Shown: in pieces, positions 1-9,055 of the stretch
Numbering within the stretch: the first letter of the stretch is position 1
Layout: every line of letters starts with the position of its first letter
Assembly: GCA_036387135.1 (NCBI GenBank)
Contig: DASVUH010000040.1
Location: forward strand, 1 to 64,000
Source: JALZCH01 sp036387135
GTDB lineage: Bacteria; Acidobacteriota; Blastocatellia; Pyrinomonadales; Pyrinomonadaceae
Length of the DNA stretch: 64,000 bases
Reading direction: 5' to 3'
The notes under the pieces: generated by a model
What the model was told of the DNA's origin: nothing
The model's input: the letters and a program-made list of their open reading frames with translations, nothing else
Database searches by the model: none
Translations under genes and position numbers: made by a program

Positions 1-22
1 CAACGAACGACGAACAATGAAC
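1..22. repeat. heptanucleotide repeat tract
   Basis: Three degenerate heptamers of the type AACGAAC lie in tandem from base 2 to 22 and run into the stop codon of the minus-strand DUF1844 gene. The same sequence family recurs inside metG at about 56.7 kb. The array may continue to the left of the window. Confidence 0.6.
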
Positions 23-630
23 TATTTTCCAAGAATGTCTTTGCCGGAAAATTTCTGTGCGGCTTGTTTCATCAGGTTTTCTTCCTGTTTCCGCATTTGC
101 GCTTCAGCCATTCGGGAGAGCTGAACAAATTGCATTCGCAAATCGCCCAACAGTCCGTCGAAAAGTTTTTGCTCCTGCGGATGCAGATTGCCTTTGGTTT
201 TTTCGTGGAGCATTCCGAGAACATCGAGCCAATAACGCGACAATTCCAAATCGGCGGAGCGTTTGCCGGTCATCGGATTTTCCGCCAATCCCATTGCGGC
301 GGCGGCTTGCGAAGCAAGCGAGAGCAGGAAATTGGCAAAGCTCGCCGGGTTTTCAGCGCCCGGAATTTCAGCTTCGTCAAAATCTTCTTCCGTTTCGCCC
401 GCAGTTTCCGGCGCGGCGGATTCGGGCAGATCTTCAGAAATAATTTGCGGTGTTTCCGCCGGTTTTGTTTGCGGTGCGGTTTGTGTCGCGGTTGCAGAAG
501 CCGTTGCCGTTTCGGTTTGAGGTTTTGCTTCTTCCAAACTGACGCCTTCGCGCAGAGAGCCGTCCGCGTTAAATTTTCGGCGGTCGGCGATTTTGAAAAT
601 CGGTTCTTCGTTTAAATTTTCTTCAGCCAT
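22..630 (-). CDS. DUF1844 domain-containing protein
   Basis: About 202 aa. The start is placed at the ATG before AEENLNEEP, because the family begins with a short acidic segment followed by a DRRKFNADGSLREG motif, seen here directly. An alanine/threonine/glutamate-rich low-complexity stretch follows. The C-terminal DUF1844 core (about residues 90-190) starts with ASFANFLLSLASQAA and contains an MLHEKTKGNL segment. The function is unknown; the family is small, apparently cytosolic and common in Acidobacteriota and Deltaproteobacteria. It is divergent from mazG with about 80 bp between the starts. An upstream in-frame ATG at 681 would add 17 atypical residues and is not favoured. Confidence 0.8.
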   Translation of the reverse strand: MAEENLNEEPIFKIADRRKFNADGSLREGVSLEEAKPQTETATASATATQTAPQTKPAETPQIISEDLPESAAPETAGETEEDFDEAEIPGAENPASFANFLLSLASQAAAAMGLAENPMTGKRSADLELSRYWLDVLGMLHEKTKGNLHPQEQKLFDGLLGDLRMQFVQLSRMAEAQMRKQEENLMKQAAQKFSGKDILGK

Positions 631-713
631 ATTGATTTCCGTTCGTTCTAAAAATATTTTTTGATAACTCAAATTTAGCATTTTCCCGAAATCTAGTTCA
701 AAATCGTTTTGTT

Positions 714-1523
714 ATGAAAAGTTTTGACGAATTAGTTGCAATTATGGCGAGATTGCGCGCGCCGGGCGGTTGCCCATGGGACAGGGAACAAACTTACGCT
801 TCGCTAGCGCAATATTTATTGGAGGAAACTTACGAAACCTTTGACGCGATTTACGAAGCCGAAGCGGGAAAACCGGAAAATCTGCGCGAGGAATTGGGCG
901 ACGTTTTGCTGCAAGTCGTTTTTCATTCGCAGATTGCCGAAGAGCGCAGCGATTTTACGATTGATGATGTAATTCGCGGCGTCGCGGAAAAATTAATTTT
1001 GCGGCATCCGCACGTTTTCGGCGAGAAAAAACTGGAAACCGCTTCGGATGTCGTCAATAATTGGGACGAATTAAAACGCGCGGAACGCGCCGCTTCCGGC
1101 AAAGCGGAAAAGCCGAAAGATTCGATTTTAGACGATGTGACCGTTCATTTCCCCGCTCTGCTCGAAGCGCAAAAGCTGACGAAAAAGGCAGCCAAAGTCG
1201 GTTTCGATTGGGAAGCGGCGGAACAAATTTTCGACAAGCTGCACGAAGAAATTGACGAGCTGAAAACAGCAATAAAAGAAAAAAAGGAAGCGGAAATTCA
1301 AGAAGAAATCGGCGATTTGTTGTTTGTTATCGTCAACCTTGCCAGACATTTGGACGCTGATGCGGAAACGGCTCTAAAACTGACAAATCGCAAATTTCGG
1401 CAACGTTTTTCTTTTATCGAAAACGTATTAAAGCGGCGAAACGAAACTCTGGCGGAAACGACGCTCGAAGAAATGGACAGGCTCTGGAATGAGGCAAAAA
1501 ATTTATCGGCGCGGGAATCTTGA
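714..1523 (+). CDS. mazG: nucleoside triphosphate pyrophosphohydrolase MazG
   Basis: 269 aa, the usual length of a two-domain MazG. It hydrolyses (d)NTPs to NMP and pyrophosphate, cleaning the nucleotide pool. The N-terminal domain has the classic GCPWDREQT motif and the metal-binding EExxE...ExxD pattern (EETYE, then EELGD). A second MazG domain in the C-terminal half repeats it (EIDEL, then EEIGD). The RHPHVFG segment is typical. It lies head-to-head with the DUF1844 gene. No truncation is seen. Confidence 0.96.
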   Translation: MKSFDELVAIMARLRAPGGCPWDREQTYASLAQYLLEETYETFDAIYEAEAGKPENLREELGDVLLQVVFHSQIAEERSDFTIDDVIRGVAEKLILRHPHVFGEKKLETASDVVNNWDELKRAERAASGKAEKPKDSILDDVTVHFPALLEAQKLTKKAAKVGFDWEAAEQIFDKLHEEIDELKTAIKEKKEAEIQEEIGDLLFVIVNLARHLDADAETALKLTNRKFRQRFSFIENVLKRRNETLAETTLEEMDRLWNEAKNLSARES

Positions 1524-1552
1524 GATTTTTTTGTTAAAAGTTCAAATTTTTA

Positions 1553-1581
1553 TTGACTTCCGGCGCGGCGTTAATTATTGT
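1553..1581 (+). promoter_or_regulatory. putative sigma-70 promoter of the FecR-like gene
   Basis: A TTGACT -35-like hexamer at 1553-1558 is followed after 17 bp by TATTGT (1576-1581). It lies about 50 bp upstream of the chosen start of the FecR-like gene. The call is by pattern only. Confidence 0.4.
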
Positions 1582-1631
1582 AACAAACGCGATTGTTTTA
1601 TAAATCGAAAGAACAAGGAATTGAAAAGCCA

Positions 1632-2264
1632 ATGAAAAACATCATCTACCCCCAACGGATTCGCAATTTTGTCGCCACCGGTTTGGCGATTGCAGTATTT
1701 ACAACTTCATCAATGGTTGCATTGGCAACGTCCGACCGCCAATTGATGGGTGAATTAACAGTTACGGGAGCTTCCACCGTCAGCGTCAACGGCGAACGTG
1801 CCGCAACGGGACGAAGCATTTCATCTTCAAGCGTCGTCGCCACTTCGGCTGATTCGAGCGCCGTCATTAATCTCGGCAAAGTCGGAAGAATCGAGGTGGC
1901 TCCGAATTCGAGCCTCAGCTTGAATTTCGATGAAAAAACTATTTCCGGTTCGATTAACGAGGGTAGCGTCAAAGTTTCGAGCGCGCCGGGCGTTGAAGTA
2001 AAACTGGCAACCAAAGCGGGCGAAATCACCAATGAAGCCTCCCAATTAAACGTTTTTTCGGTTGATACGGCTGGCAAAGTCGTTACCGAAAGCGGTCAGC
2101 AGACGGGCGGACAACAAACCGGCGGGCAAACCACCGGTGACATCACAGACAGTGAAGCCTTTATTCCCGTTGCGATTCTTCTTGGCGCGGTAGCCATCAC
2201 GGTTGTTTATCTTGCAACTACAGAAGACGACGAAAACTTAACAGTCGTCAGCCCCATTCGATAA
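1632..2264 (+). CDS. secreted FecR-like protein with C-terminal membrane anchor
   Basis: 210 aa from the ATG preceding KNIIYPQRIRNF; an AAGGAA-like ribosome site lies about 10 bp upstream. Residues 10-33 form a hydrophobic signal or anchor segment. The centre (about 45-150) resembles a FecR-type beta-rich domain, with repeated short strands and SVNGERA and GRIEVAPNSSLSL segments. A Q/G/T-rich linker (QQTGGQQTGGQTTG) precedes a transmembrane helix near the C-terminus (FIPVAILLGAVAITVVYLA). The role is unknown. The gene is monocistronic and closed by a strong terminator. Confidence 0.6.
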   Translation: MKNIIYPQRIRNFVATGLAIAVFTTSSMVALATSDRQLMGELTVTGASTVSVNGERAATGRSISSSSVVATSADSSAVINLGKVGRIEVAPNSSLSLNFDEKTISGSINEGSVKVSSAPGVEVKLATKAGEITNEASQLNVFSVDTAGKVVTESGQQTGGQQTGGQTTGDITDSEAFIPVAILLGAVAITVVYLATTEDDENLTVVSPIR

Positions 2265-2282
2265 AAGTTTCAAATTTACTTC

Positions 2283-2321
2283 AAAGAAAAAGCGCGCCCT
2301 GTTTGGACGCGCTTTTTCTTT
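2283..2321 (+). terminator. Rho-independent terminator
   Basis: 14-bp perfect stem (AAAGAAAAAGCGCG paired with its complement at 2308-2321) with an 11-nt loop. The arms supply A and T runs on both sides. It lies 19 bp after the FecR-like stop. Confidence 0.85.
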
Positions 2322-2406
2322 GTTCAAAAGTTTTCTCCAATTTCGATTTGAAACGTTTGCCAGCCGCGCAAGGCAAACTTAAAATGAAATACGCGGTTCA
2401 TTTTGT

Positions 2407-4032
2407 GTGTCTGTGGTTGCGGTTTTAAAAAAACAAGCTCAAAGCTCCGGTTTTGATTTGAACGAATTTCGTCGCCGTTTTCCGGCGACTGTAGCTAATT
2501 TTGCGTTGCTGCCGAACCGCGAAATGTGGCTGCGGAGAATCGGCGAGCTTGACGAGCGCTGGCGAGAATCTTTCGCCGAAAATTCCAACAAAAATAACTG
2601 TGAAGTTTTAACCTGCGGCAATCCGCCAGCAGATTTGGAAGTCGAAGCAGAGTTTGAAATCATTTACGCCGGCGGCGGTTTAGGCTTGATTCACGCCGCC
2701 GTAATGACGGCGAAATTCAGGCACCGCGTTTTGGTTTTCGACGCTCACACGGTCGGCAAAACGCACCGCGATTGGAATGTTTCCGACGAAGAATTGACGG
2801 AATTTACGCGCGCCGGGCTGTTTACCAAAGACGAAATCGAGCGCGCCGTCGTCAATCGTTATCGCACGGGCTTTGTTAAATTTCACGATGAACATTCGCG
2901 TTTAAAAACGCCGCCGCTTTTTATGCGGGGCGTTTTGGACGTCGCCGTCGAAGCTGACCGCTTGCTGCAGCTTGCCGCAGACAAAATCAAAAATTCTGCG
3001 ACCGATTCCGTTTTAATCAACAATCTCCGCTTCGTCCGCGCTTACATCAAACCGGACAAAGTTTTCGTCGAAACCGAAGACCCGAAAAACGGGAGACGCA
3101 GGCTTTTCGCCGCGCGTCTTTTTGTTGACGCGACCGGAACGAACTCGCCGGCGTCCAGACAAATCAACAATAATCGCTCGATCACGCACGTTTGCCCGAC
3201 CGTCGGAACGGTGGCGCGCGGGTTTCGACGCGGCGCGGCAAAGGACGAAGTTGATTTCAATGTCGGTGAGATTTTAGTCAGCACCGAAGACGCGAGCGAT
3301 CACCGGCAGCTCATCTGGGAAGGTTTTCCGGGCAATCCGCGTCTGGACGAATACACGACTTATCTGTTTTTTTACGATTCGGTCGAATCGAAAGCCGATA
3401 AATCTCTGCTCGCCTTGTTTGAAGCTTATTTTGAAAAATTGCCTACGTATAAACGTCAAACCGCCGGATGGCGAGTCGTCAAACCTGTTTTCGGCTATAT
3501 TCCGAGCTTTCATCATCACGGCTGGCAAAATCAAAAACAGACGGCAGCCGAACGTGTTTTGCTCATAGGCGACGCCGCCGGGCTTTCCAGCCCGCTTACG
3601 TTTTGCGGTTTCGGCTCGCACGTCCGAAATCTTCGCCGTTTGACCGAATTAACCGAAGCCGCGTTGAAAGCCGATTCGCTCGACGCGGCGGCTTTGTCGG
3701 AAATCAACGCCTATGAACCGCGGGTGGCACAAATGGCGAGTCTGGCAGAATTTATGCGCCCGACCGAAAAAAGCAACCCTTCGGTCGTCAACGAAACGAT
3801 GAACGCGGTAATGGCGGCGCTCGAAAATCTGGATGACAACGTGCGGCGCGATTTATTTAAAGACCGAATTTCTTTCGCCTCTTTCAAAACTCTGCTTAAA
3901 AAAACGGCAGCAATTCACCCGATTGTTTTTCGCCGAATGTTTGAACATCTCGGTTTAAAAGGCTCTTTCTGGTGGCTGGCGAACATTGCCGAATCTGCGC
4001 TGCACGAATCAAAAACCGAAAGGAAAAAATAG
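2407..4032 (+). CDS. FAD-dependent oxidoreductase (lycopene cyclase / geranylgeranyl reductase-like)
   Basis: 541 aa with a GTG start and no clear ribosome site, so the start is uncertain. About 85 residues precede a Rossmann dinucleotide motif (FEIIYAGGGLGLIHAAVM), which departs slightly from GxGxxG. A second FAD motif, ERVLLIGDAAGLSSPLTFCGFG, lies near residue 385, as in geranylgeranyl reductases, CruA/CruP-type lycopene cyclases and flavin halogenase-like proteins. The long N-terminal extension and LTFCGFGSHVRNL segment resemble CruA/CruP proteins, so an isoprenoid or carotenoid substrate is possible, but no carotenoid genes are nearby. The substrate is unknown. Confidence 0.6.
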   Translation: MSVVAVLKKQAQSSGFDLNEFRRRFPATVANFALLPNREMWLRRIGELDERWRESFAENSNKNNCEVLTCGNPPADLEVEAEFEIIYAGGGLGLIHAAVMTAKFRHRVLVFDAHTVGKTHRDWNVSDEELTEFTRAGLFTKDEIERAVVNRYRTGFVKFHDEHSRLKTPPLFMRGVLDVAVEADRLLQLAADKIKNSATDSVLINNLRFVRAYIKPDKVFVETEDPKNGRRRLFAARLFVDATGTNSPASRQINNNRSITHVCPTVGTVARGFRRGAAKDEVDFNVGEILVSTEDASDHRQLIWEGFPGNPRLDEYTTYLFFYDSVESKADKSLLALFEAYFEKLPTYKRQTAGWRVVKPVFGYIPSFHHHGWQNQKQTAAERVLLIGDAAGLSSPLTFCGFGSHVRNLRRLTELTEAALKADSLDAAALSEINAYEPRVAQMASLAEFMRPTEKSNPSVVNETMNAVMAALENLDDNVRRDLFKDRISFASFKTLLKKTAAIHPIVFRRMFEHLGLKGSFWWLANIAESALHESKTERKK

Positions 4033-4342
4033 TCTCTAAACTCTAGACTCTAAACTTAATTTGAGGCATACTGCATACAGTTAAGGCTCTCGTGTCTCTC
4101 GCGGCAGAAACACCAACGACAGTTGCGACGACATCGGTTCAGTTGGGCAGAGAGTAGGATAGTGGCGGTAAGGAAGAAGTTGGCATATATTAGTCAGAAT
4201 ATTAGTCGGGATGAACGGGCGCGTCGCATCTGGTCAAAAACCTAAGCAAAGTAATATCTAATGGTTAAGTGGCTTCAAAAACGTCCGCTTCGCTTCTTCG
4301 TTTTTTGAGATAAAAATAGAAAGAAAGTAAGAAAGAAAGAAA
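4033..4342 (+). other. 310-bp gene-free leader upstream of the RRM gene
   Basis: It opens with three exact-phase heptamers (CTCTAAA, CTCTAGA, CTCTAAA; 4034-4054) at the end of the flavoprotein gene. It contains a 9-bp direct repeat ATATTAGTC at 4187-4195 and 4199-4207. An A/T-rich hairpin (4276-4307, CAAAAACG pairing with CGTTTTTTG) lies just before the ribosome site. No ORF is credible. It may be a structured 5' leader, as seen for other bacterial RRM genes; that is inference. Confidence 0.4.
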
Positions 4343-4747
4343 ATGGGTACAAAACTTTACGTCGGAAATCTGTCTTTCCGCACGACCAGCGAAGATTTGC
4401 AGGAATATTTCGGACAAGCCGGAACAGTAAATGCGGCTAATGTGATTACAGACCGTGATTCGGGTTTTTCGCGCGGTTTCGCTTTTGTCGAAATGTCATC
4501 GGACGAAGAAGCGGCATCGGCGGTTACGATGTTTAACGGACAAGAATTAGACGGTCGCAGTCTGGTCGTCAATGAAGCCCGCCCGCGCGAAGAAGGCGGC
4601 GGAGGCGGTCGCGGCGGTGATCGCGGCGGATTTGGCGGAGGCGGAGGCGGTCGCGGTGGAAACCGTGGCGGCGGAGGCGGCGGTGGAGGTCGCGGAGGCT
4701 ACGGTGGCGGAGGCGGTCGTGGCGGAGGCGGCGGAGACCGCTGGTAA
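4343..4747 (+). CDS. RRM-type glycine-rich RNA-binding protein
   Basis: 134 aa. A single RNA recognition motif fills residues 1-80: RNP2 is LYVGNL (residues 5-10) and RNP1 is RGFAFVEM (44-51), with the aromatic residues that stack on RNA bases. The tail from about residue 85 is nearly all Gly and Arg (RGG-like), as in cyanobacterial Rbp and plant glycine-rich proteins, where such proteins act as cold-inducible RNA chaperones. A purine-rich GAAAG repeat serves as the ribosome site. It is monocistronic, with a long leader and a bidirectional terminator. Confidence 0.93.
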   Translation: MGTKLYVGNLSFRTTSEDLQEYFGQAGTVNAANVITDRDSGFSRGFAFVEMSSDEEAASAVTMFNGQELDGRSLVVNEARPREEGGGGGRGGDRGGFGGGGGGRGGNRGGGGGGGGRGGYGGGGGRGGGGGDRW

Positions 4748-4760
4748 TCAAGAGTAAAAA

Positions 4761-4796
4761 ATAAAAAAGCGAGTGAATTTTCACTCGCTTTTTTAT
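4761..4796. terminator. bidirectional terminator between convergent genes
   Basis: 17-bp stem (4761-4777 with 4780-4796) around a short loop, flanked by A and T runs in both orientations. It serves the RRM gene on the plus strand. It also touches the stop codon of the minus-strand PD40 gene. Confidence 0.85.
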
Positions 4797-5842
4797 TACT
4801 CAACCCAATCGGCAATGAAAATATTGGTGTCGCCGCGCTGTGCGGCGTTGCGATTTGAAGCGAAAACCAGCTTTTTGCCGTCGGGAGAAAACATCGGGAA
4901 ACCGTCGAATTGCTCGCTGTAAGTAATGCGTTCGAGATTTGTGCCGTCCGTGTTGACGAGATACAAATCGAAATTACGCCCTTTCGGATTTTCCAGATTT
5001 GACGAAAAGACGATTCGTTTTCCGTCCGGCGTGAAAAACGGCGCAAACGACGCCGCGCCGAATTTTGTAACTTGACGCTTATTGCTGCCGTCGGCGTTCA
5101 TCACCCACAATTCAAAAACAGTCGGCTCGATCAGATTTTCCGCCAGCTTTTGTTTGTAACGCGCGATTTGTTCGGGCGTTTTCGGGTGATAAGAGCGATA
5201 AACGATTTGTTTCCCGTCGGGCGAAAAAAACGCGCCGCCGTCGTAGCCCAATTCGGTCGTCAAACGCCGGACGTTTTTGCCGTCGGCGTCCATCGCGTAT
5301 AAATCCAAATCACCGTCGCGCGTCGAGGTGAAAACGATTTGCCTGCCGTTTGGCGAAACAGTTGCTTCGGCGTCGTAGCCCGGCGAATTTGTCAGCGCTT
5401 TTAAATCCGAGCCGTCCGATTTTGCCGTAAAAATGTCATAGCTCGGATAAATCGCCCATGCGTAGCCTTTGGAATAATCAACCGGCGGCGGACATTCTTT
5501 TGCGCCAGCGTGTGTCGAAGCGAAAAGGACGCGCTTGCCGTTTTTGAAAAAATACGAGCAGGTCGTTCGCCCTTCACCGTTTGAAACGCGGCGAATGTTC
5601 GAGCCGTCAATGTTCATCGTAAAAATCTGGTCGCATTGATAAGGCTCGCGTTTCGATTGAAAAATCAATTGTTTGCCGTCAAAAGAAAAATACGCTTCGG
5701 CATTTTCGCCGCCGAAAGTCAGTTGCTTGACGTTGCGTAAACGCTTTTCCTGCGGCAGCGAGAGAGAGCTTTCCTGTGCAAAAACATTGATTAGAGAAAA
5801 GATTGAAAAAAGGGAAAAAAGAACAAAACGTTTAATTTTCAT
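4796..5842 (-). CDS. secreted TolB-like PD40 beta-propeller protein
   Basis: 348 aa. The signal peptide is clear (MKIKRFVLFSLFSIFSLINVFA, cleavage near FAQE). The rest is a six-bladed WD40-like/PD40 propeller: repeated units such as SPDGKKLVFASNR, SPNGRQIVFTSTRDGD and TPDGKRIVFSSNLE, each followed by DLY or DIF and MNADGS- or NTDGT-type turns. The propeller resembles the C-terminal domain of TolB, but no TolB N-terminal domain or pal/tol neighbours exist. It is probably periplasmic and protein- or ligand-binding. Confidence 0.85.
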   Translation of the reverse strand: MKIKRFVLFSLFSIFSLINVFAQESSLSLPQEKRLRNVKQLTFGGENAEAYFSFDGKQLIFQSKREPYQCDQIFTMNIDGSNIRRVSNGEGRTTCSYFFKNGKRVLFASTHAGAKECPPPVDYSKGYAWAIYPSYDIFTAKSDGSDLKALTNSPGYDAEATVSPNGRQIVFTSTRDGDLDLYAMDADGKNVRRLTTELGYDGGAFFSPDGKQIVYRSYHPKTPEQIARYKQKLAENLIEPTVFELWVMNADGSNKRQVTKFGAASFAPFFTPDGKRIVFSSNLENPKGRNFDLYLVNTDGTNLERITYSEQFDGFPMFSPDGKKLVFASNRNAAQRGDTNIFIADWVE

Positions 5843-5912
5843 AGCGTAATCATAAATTTACTGCCTAATTGAGACAAGCAGCGCTTACGGCAATATTTTG
5901 AGCGGAATAAAA

Positions 5913-5982
5913 TTGTCAACTCTCAATTGTCAGTTTTACATTGTCTGACAATTTACAATTGATAATGCATAACCGACAATTT
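5913..5982. repeat. inverted pair of degenerate heptamer arrays
   Basis: Ten consecutive heptamers can be read: five of TTGTCAA type (5913-5947), then five of the complementary ACAATTT type (5948-5982). The whole tract can fold on itself. It lies downstream of the minus-strand DUF4139-like gene. Confidence 0.55.
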
Positions 5983-6019
5983 TCGCGCTCTGCCGAAGTT
6001 TTGATTGTTTGAATCGCCT

Positions 6020-7720
6020 TTATCTTCGCACGTAAATTTTGTAAATGTAGCGAATTTCTTTTTCGCCCGGCGGAACTGACAAATTCCATTTAACGATTGA
6101 ATTCGGATTGACGGCTTGCAGATTCAAACCTTCGCGGCTGATTGCGCCGCCGTCGGTTGCCGTCAGAACTTCGCCGACTAGGTTGCGAGTCAGGGCAATT
6201 TCGACCGCCTGTTTTTTGACGTTGCGGAGCTTGATTGTGCCTTCGATAGTCACCAGATCAAACTCGTAAGTGCTGCCGCTGTAACGTAATTGCTGTCGGG
6301 TTCGCTCTTTTTCTTCGAGCCGGTGCGTTCCCGTAATTTCGGTGGCGGGCGTCACGCGCAAAATGTTTTCGCCGCCGATTGGCGTAAAACTGAGCAGATT
6401 TTGCCCCATCGGCTTCCATTCGCGGAAACTCAAAGCCGGCGCTGTCGTCCACGGCATTCCGGTTTGATTTTTGAGCTTGAGAGCGTACCAGATTCCGCTC
6501 GACAAATCTTGAATGCGCGGCTGTTGATTGGACGAGCTTTGATAATTTGAATATTCGTTTCCGGTTTGCGGCGGATCGCTGATCGTCCATTCAAAAACTT
6601 CGCTTGCGGGAACGGTCAGAGAAAACAGACGCAGGCTCGCCCGCTCGCCTTTCTTGAGTTGGATTTGTTCTGCTTTGTAAAGAAAAAGCTGTTCGGCGGA
6701 AAGCGAATTTAAACGCTCTTCATTCGGCAAAGTCGGAGCCGGATTCTCAGGTGTTTGCCCGTAAGACGAACCGTCAGCCGTCACGACCTGAGTCGAAACG
6801 GAATTTGCGTAAGCGTCGCGTCCGTCGCGCCCGCCCGTTTGAAAATAGCTCGAAACTCCGGCAAATGCCGTATTCATCGTAAGCGGCGAGATTGTTTCCT
6901 GAAACAAAAAGCTCGGCACGCCGACCACGAAATAAATCTCGGAATTGTTTAAATCGGCAAGCTCGTTGATCAGCATCGCTTCGAGTTCGAGCTTGGCTTC
7001 TTTGATCGGCTCTCCTTTGACTTCGACGCGATACGCCGGAATCCAGCGGATCCCGCGCTCCAGAGCGGCGACTCCCAAATTAATTGTTTGCCCGTCTCTC
7101 GCGCCTTCGATTTTCAACGCCAGACGATTGCTTTTTTTCAGCAGCGAATTTTTCGCCTGTCCGATGACTTCGACGGTTTTAATCGCCGCCGCCGGAAAAA
7201 CCATCGTCCCGTTTTCGGTTTTGAGCGCAATTGTCAGCTCGTTGAGAGCGTTGGCGGCGTAAGCGTAGCCGTAATTGGGGTTTCTCGTCTGCGCGGAAAC
7301 CGCCGCGTTGTCCGGCTTGAGAAGCTCATAAGTTCCGGCGAGAAATTTATCGCCTTCGAGAAAAGTCGGGCTGACTCTGATTTGCGCGCCTTCATTTGCC
7401 AGCAAAAATTCGGCGATGTTTGTCACGCGCTCTGCCTTGTCACGCTCCCCTTCGGAAGCTAAAAGCTGGACGACGCGAGCATTCGGCGCGGTCGTGTAGC
7501 CCCAAACGGTTCCCAAAACTCCGATAGGCGTTCTGGTCGTGTAAGCCCAGCCGTTTGAGGTCGCGGTTTGACCTTCGCGGTAAGTAAAAGCGTAACCGTT
7601 TTTGAAAACCGCGACGCGGCGGATTTCGGGCGCGAAATTCGGCATCAGCGCGTTTTCCTGCGAAAAGACGGGCAAAGCGTTTGCTAAAAACGCGGCAAAG
7701 AGCAGAAAGGCTTTTTTCAT
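6020..7720 (-). CDS. secreted DUF4139-like protein
   Basis: 566 aa with a signal peptide (KKAFLLFAAFLANALPVFSQ). An RRVAVFKNGYAFTYREGQ segment near residue 34 resembles the start of DUF4139/mucoidy-inhibitor-like proteins. IRWIPAYRVEV and a C-terminal KWNLSVPPGEKEIRYIYKIYV match the GW.PsYdl and W.l.l.PGE patterns of the DUF4139 core. Central glutamine/asparagine-rich stretches separate the parts. Function unknown, periplasmic or outer surface. It lies 73 bp downstream of serC on the same strand and may be co-transcribed. Confidence 0.55.
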   Translation of the reverse strand: MKKAFLLFAAFLANALPVFSQENALMPNFAPEIRRVAVFKNGYAFTYREGQTATSNGWAYTTRTPIGVLGTVWGYTTAPNARVVQLLASEGERDKAERVTNIAEFLLANEGAQIRVSPTFLEGDKFLAGTYELLKPDNAAVSAQTRNPNYGYAYAANALNELTIALKTENGTMVFPAAAIKTVEVIGQAKNSLLKKSNRLALKIEGARDGQTINLGVAALERGIRWIPAYRVEVKGEPIKEAKLELEAMLINELADLNNSEIYFVVGVPSFLFQETISPLTMNTAFAGVSSYFQTGGRDGRDAYANSVSTQVVTADGSSYGQTPENPAPTLPNEERLNSLSAEQLFLYKAEQIQLKKGERASLRLFSLTVPASEVFEWTISDPPQTGNEYSNYQSSSNQQPRIQDLSSGIWYALKLKNQTGMPWTTAPALSFREWKPMGQNLLSFTPIGGENILRVTPATEITGTHRLEEKERTRQQLRYSGSTYEFDLVTIEGTIKLRNVKKQAVEIALTRNLVGEVLTATDGGAISREGLNLQAVNPNSIVKWNLSVPPGEKEIRYIYKIYVRR

Positions 7721-7793
7721 TTTGTTTCGGCGAAAGAAATTCAGAGTAGAAACTACGGTTTTGTGATGAGGCGCAGTTTTTAGGCAGTTGCTT

Positions 7794-8882
7794 TTACCCG
7801 TTTTTATCGGCGAAATCTTTCATAAATTCAACCAGCACAGCGACTCCGGCTTGCGGCATTGCGTTGTAAATCGAAGCCCGGATTCCGCCGACCGAGCGAT
7901 ATCCTTTTAAACCGCTCAGCTTTTCCCGTTCGGCTTCTGCACAAAATTTTTCTTCCAATTCTTCGGACGGGAGACGAAAAGTGACATTCATCAAACTGCG
8001 CGCTTCCCTTTCGGCGAGCGGGCGATAAAAACCGTCGCTTTGGTCGAGCGCGTCATACAACAACTTGGCTTTGGCTTCGTTTTCACGCTGCATCGCCGTA
8101 ACGCCGCCTTTCGCTTTGAGCCAATCGCAAACCAAATCGAGCAGATAAACTCCCCAAGTGTTCGGCGTGTTCGGCATCGAGCCGTCTTTGACAAAAACGC
8201 TATAATCGAGCAGCGACGGCAGATTTTCGGGAATTTTTCGGAGCAAATCATCGCGCAAAACGACGAGCGTCACGCCGGAAGGTCCTAGATTTTTCTGCGC
8301 TCCGGCGTAAATCAAAGCGTATTTTTCCGCGTCAATTTTTCTGGACATTATGTTTGACGAAGCGTCGCAAACGACCGGAATTCCGCCCGCGTCCAAATCA
8401 TAATGAAACTCAACGCCGTCAATCGTTTCGTTCGAGGTGTAATGAACATAAGCCGCATCCGGCATGAAATTTAATTCTTCCTGCGCCGGAACCGAGCGAA
8501 AGCCCGATTCTTCGCCGGAAAAAATGATGTTCACGTTTCCGATTTTCTTCGCTTCTTTGACAGCTTTTTTGCCCCAAACACCAGTGACAATGTAATCAGC
8601 CGTTTGATTCGGCTGTAAAAAATTCATCGGAATCATCGAAAATTGTAAAGACGCGCCGCCCTGCAAAAATAAAACGTGATAATTTTCCGGCAAATCGAGC
8701 AGCTCTTTTATTTTTTGACGGGCGTTTTCCAGAATCGTTTCAAACTGTTTCGAGCGATGACTGATTTCCATCACCGACATTCCGCTCTCCGTGTGCGATA
8801 AAAGCTCGCTTTTTGCACGTTCCAAAACTTCGGTCGGAAGCGTTGCCGGACCGGCGCTAAAGTTATAAATTCTTTCGGGCAT
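7794..8882 (-). CDS. serC: phosphoserine aminotransferase
   Basis: 362 aa, full length. It transfers the amino group between glutamate and 3-phosphohydroxypyruvate in serine biosynthesis, and may act on the vitamin B6 precursor. The family N-terminus NFSAGPATLPTEVLE is present, as are FLQGGASLQFSMIPMNFL and the PLP-binding lysine in AGAQKNLGPSG (about K197). The C-terminal GYRSVGGIRASIYNAMP is diagnostic. No serA or serB is nearby. Confidence 0.97.
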   Translation of the reverse strand: MPERIYNFSAGPATLPTEVLERAKSELLSHTESGMSVMEISHRSKQFETILENARQKIKELLDLPENYHVLFLQGGASLQFSMIPMNFLQPNQTADYIVTGVWGKKAVKEAKKIGNVNIIFSGEESGFRSVPAQEELNFMPDAAYVHYTSNETIDGVEFHYDLDAGGIPVVCDASSNIMSRKIDAEKYALIYAGAQKNLGPSGVTLVVLRDDLLRKIPENLPSLLDYSVFVKDGSMPNTPNTWGVYLLDLVCDWLKAKGGVTAMQRENEAKAKLLYDALDQSDGFYRPLAEREARSLMNVTFRLPSEELEEKFCAEAEREKLSGLKGYRSVGGIRASIYNAMPQAGVAVLVEFMKDFADKNG

Positions 8883-8917
8883 TTCTCAAATAATTCTCAA
8901 ATAAAATTAAAAACTAA

Positions 8918-8974
8918 AGAAAAAGCAGACTAACGAGGTTTGAGGTTTGAAGTCAAACGTCATCAGTCTGCCTT
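8918..8974 (-). terminator. terminator of the 9056 receiver gene
   Basis: On the minus strand a 14-bp arm (8974-8961, GGCAGACT core) pairs with 8935-8922 (AGTCTGC core). The loop is about 25 nt, and TTTTT follows. It lies between the receiver gene and serC and separates the two units. Confidence 0.65.
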
Positions 8975-9055
8975 AAAATTTAAAGCTAATTCAAAATTTT
9001 CGCGCCGGAAATTCTATTTTATCGAATCGAGCCGCTAAACTTAGAGTCTCAAAAT

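Noticed and set aside
1646..2077. Open minus-strand frame of 143 codons opposite the FecR-like gene
   Set aside because: Shadow of a well-supported secreted protein gene; no ribosome site and no family-like sequence.
4590..4745. GC-rich repeat array in the RRM gene
   Set aside because: It encodes the Gly/Arg-rich tail and is coding, not a separate element.
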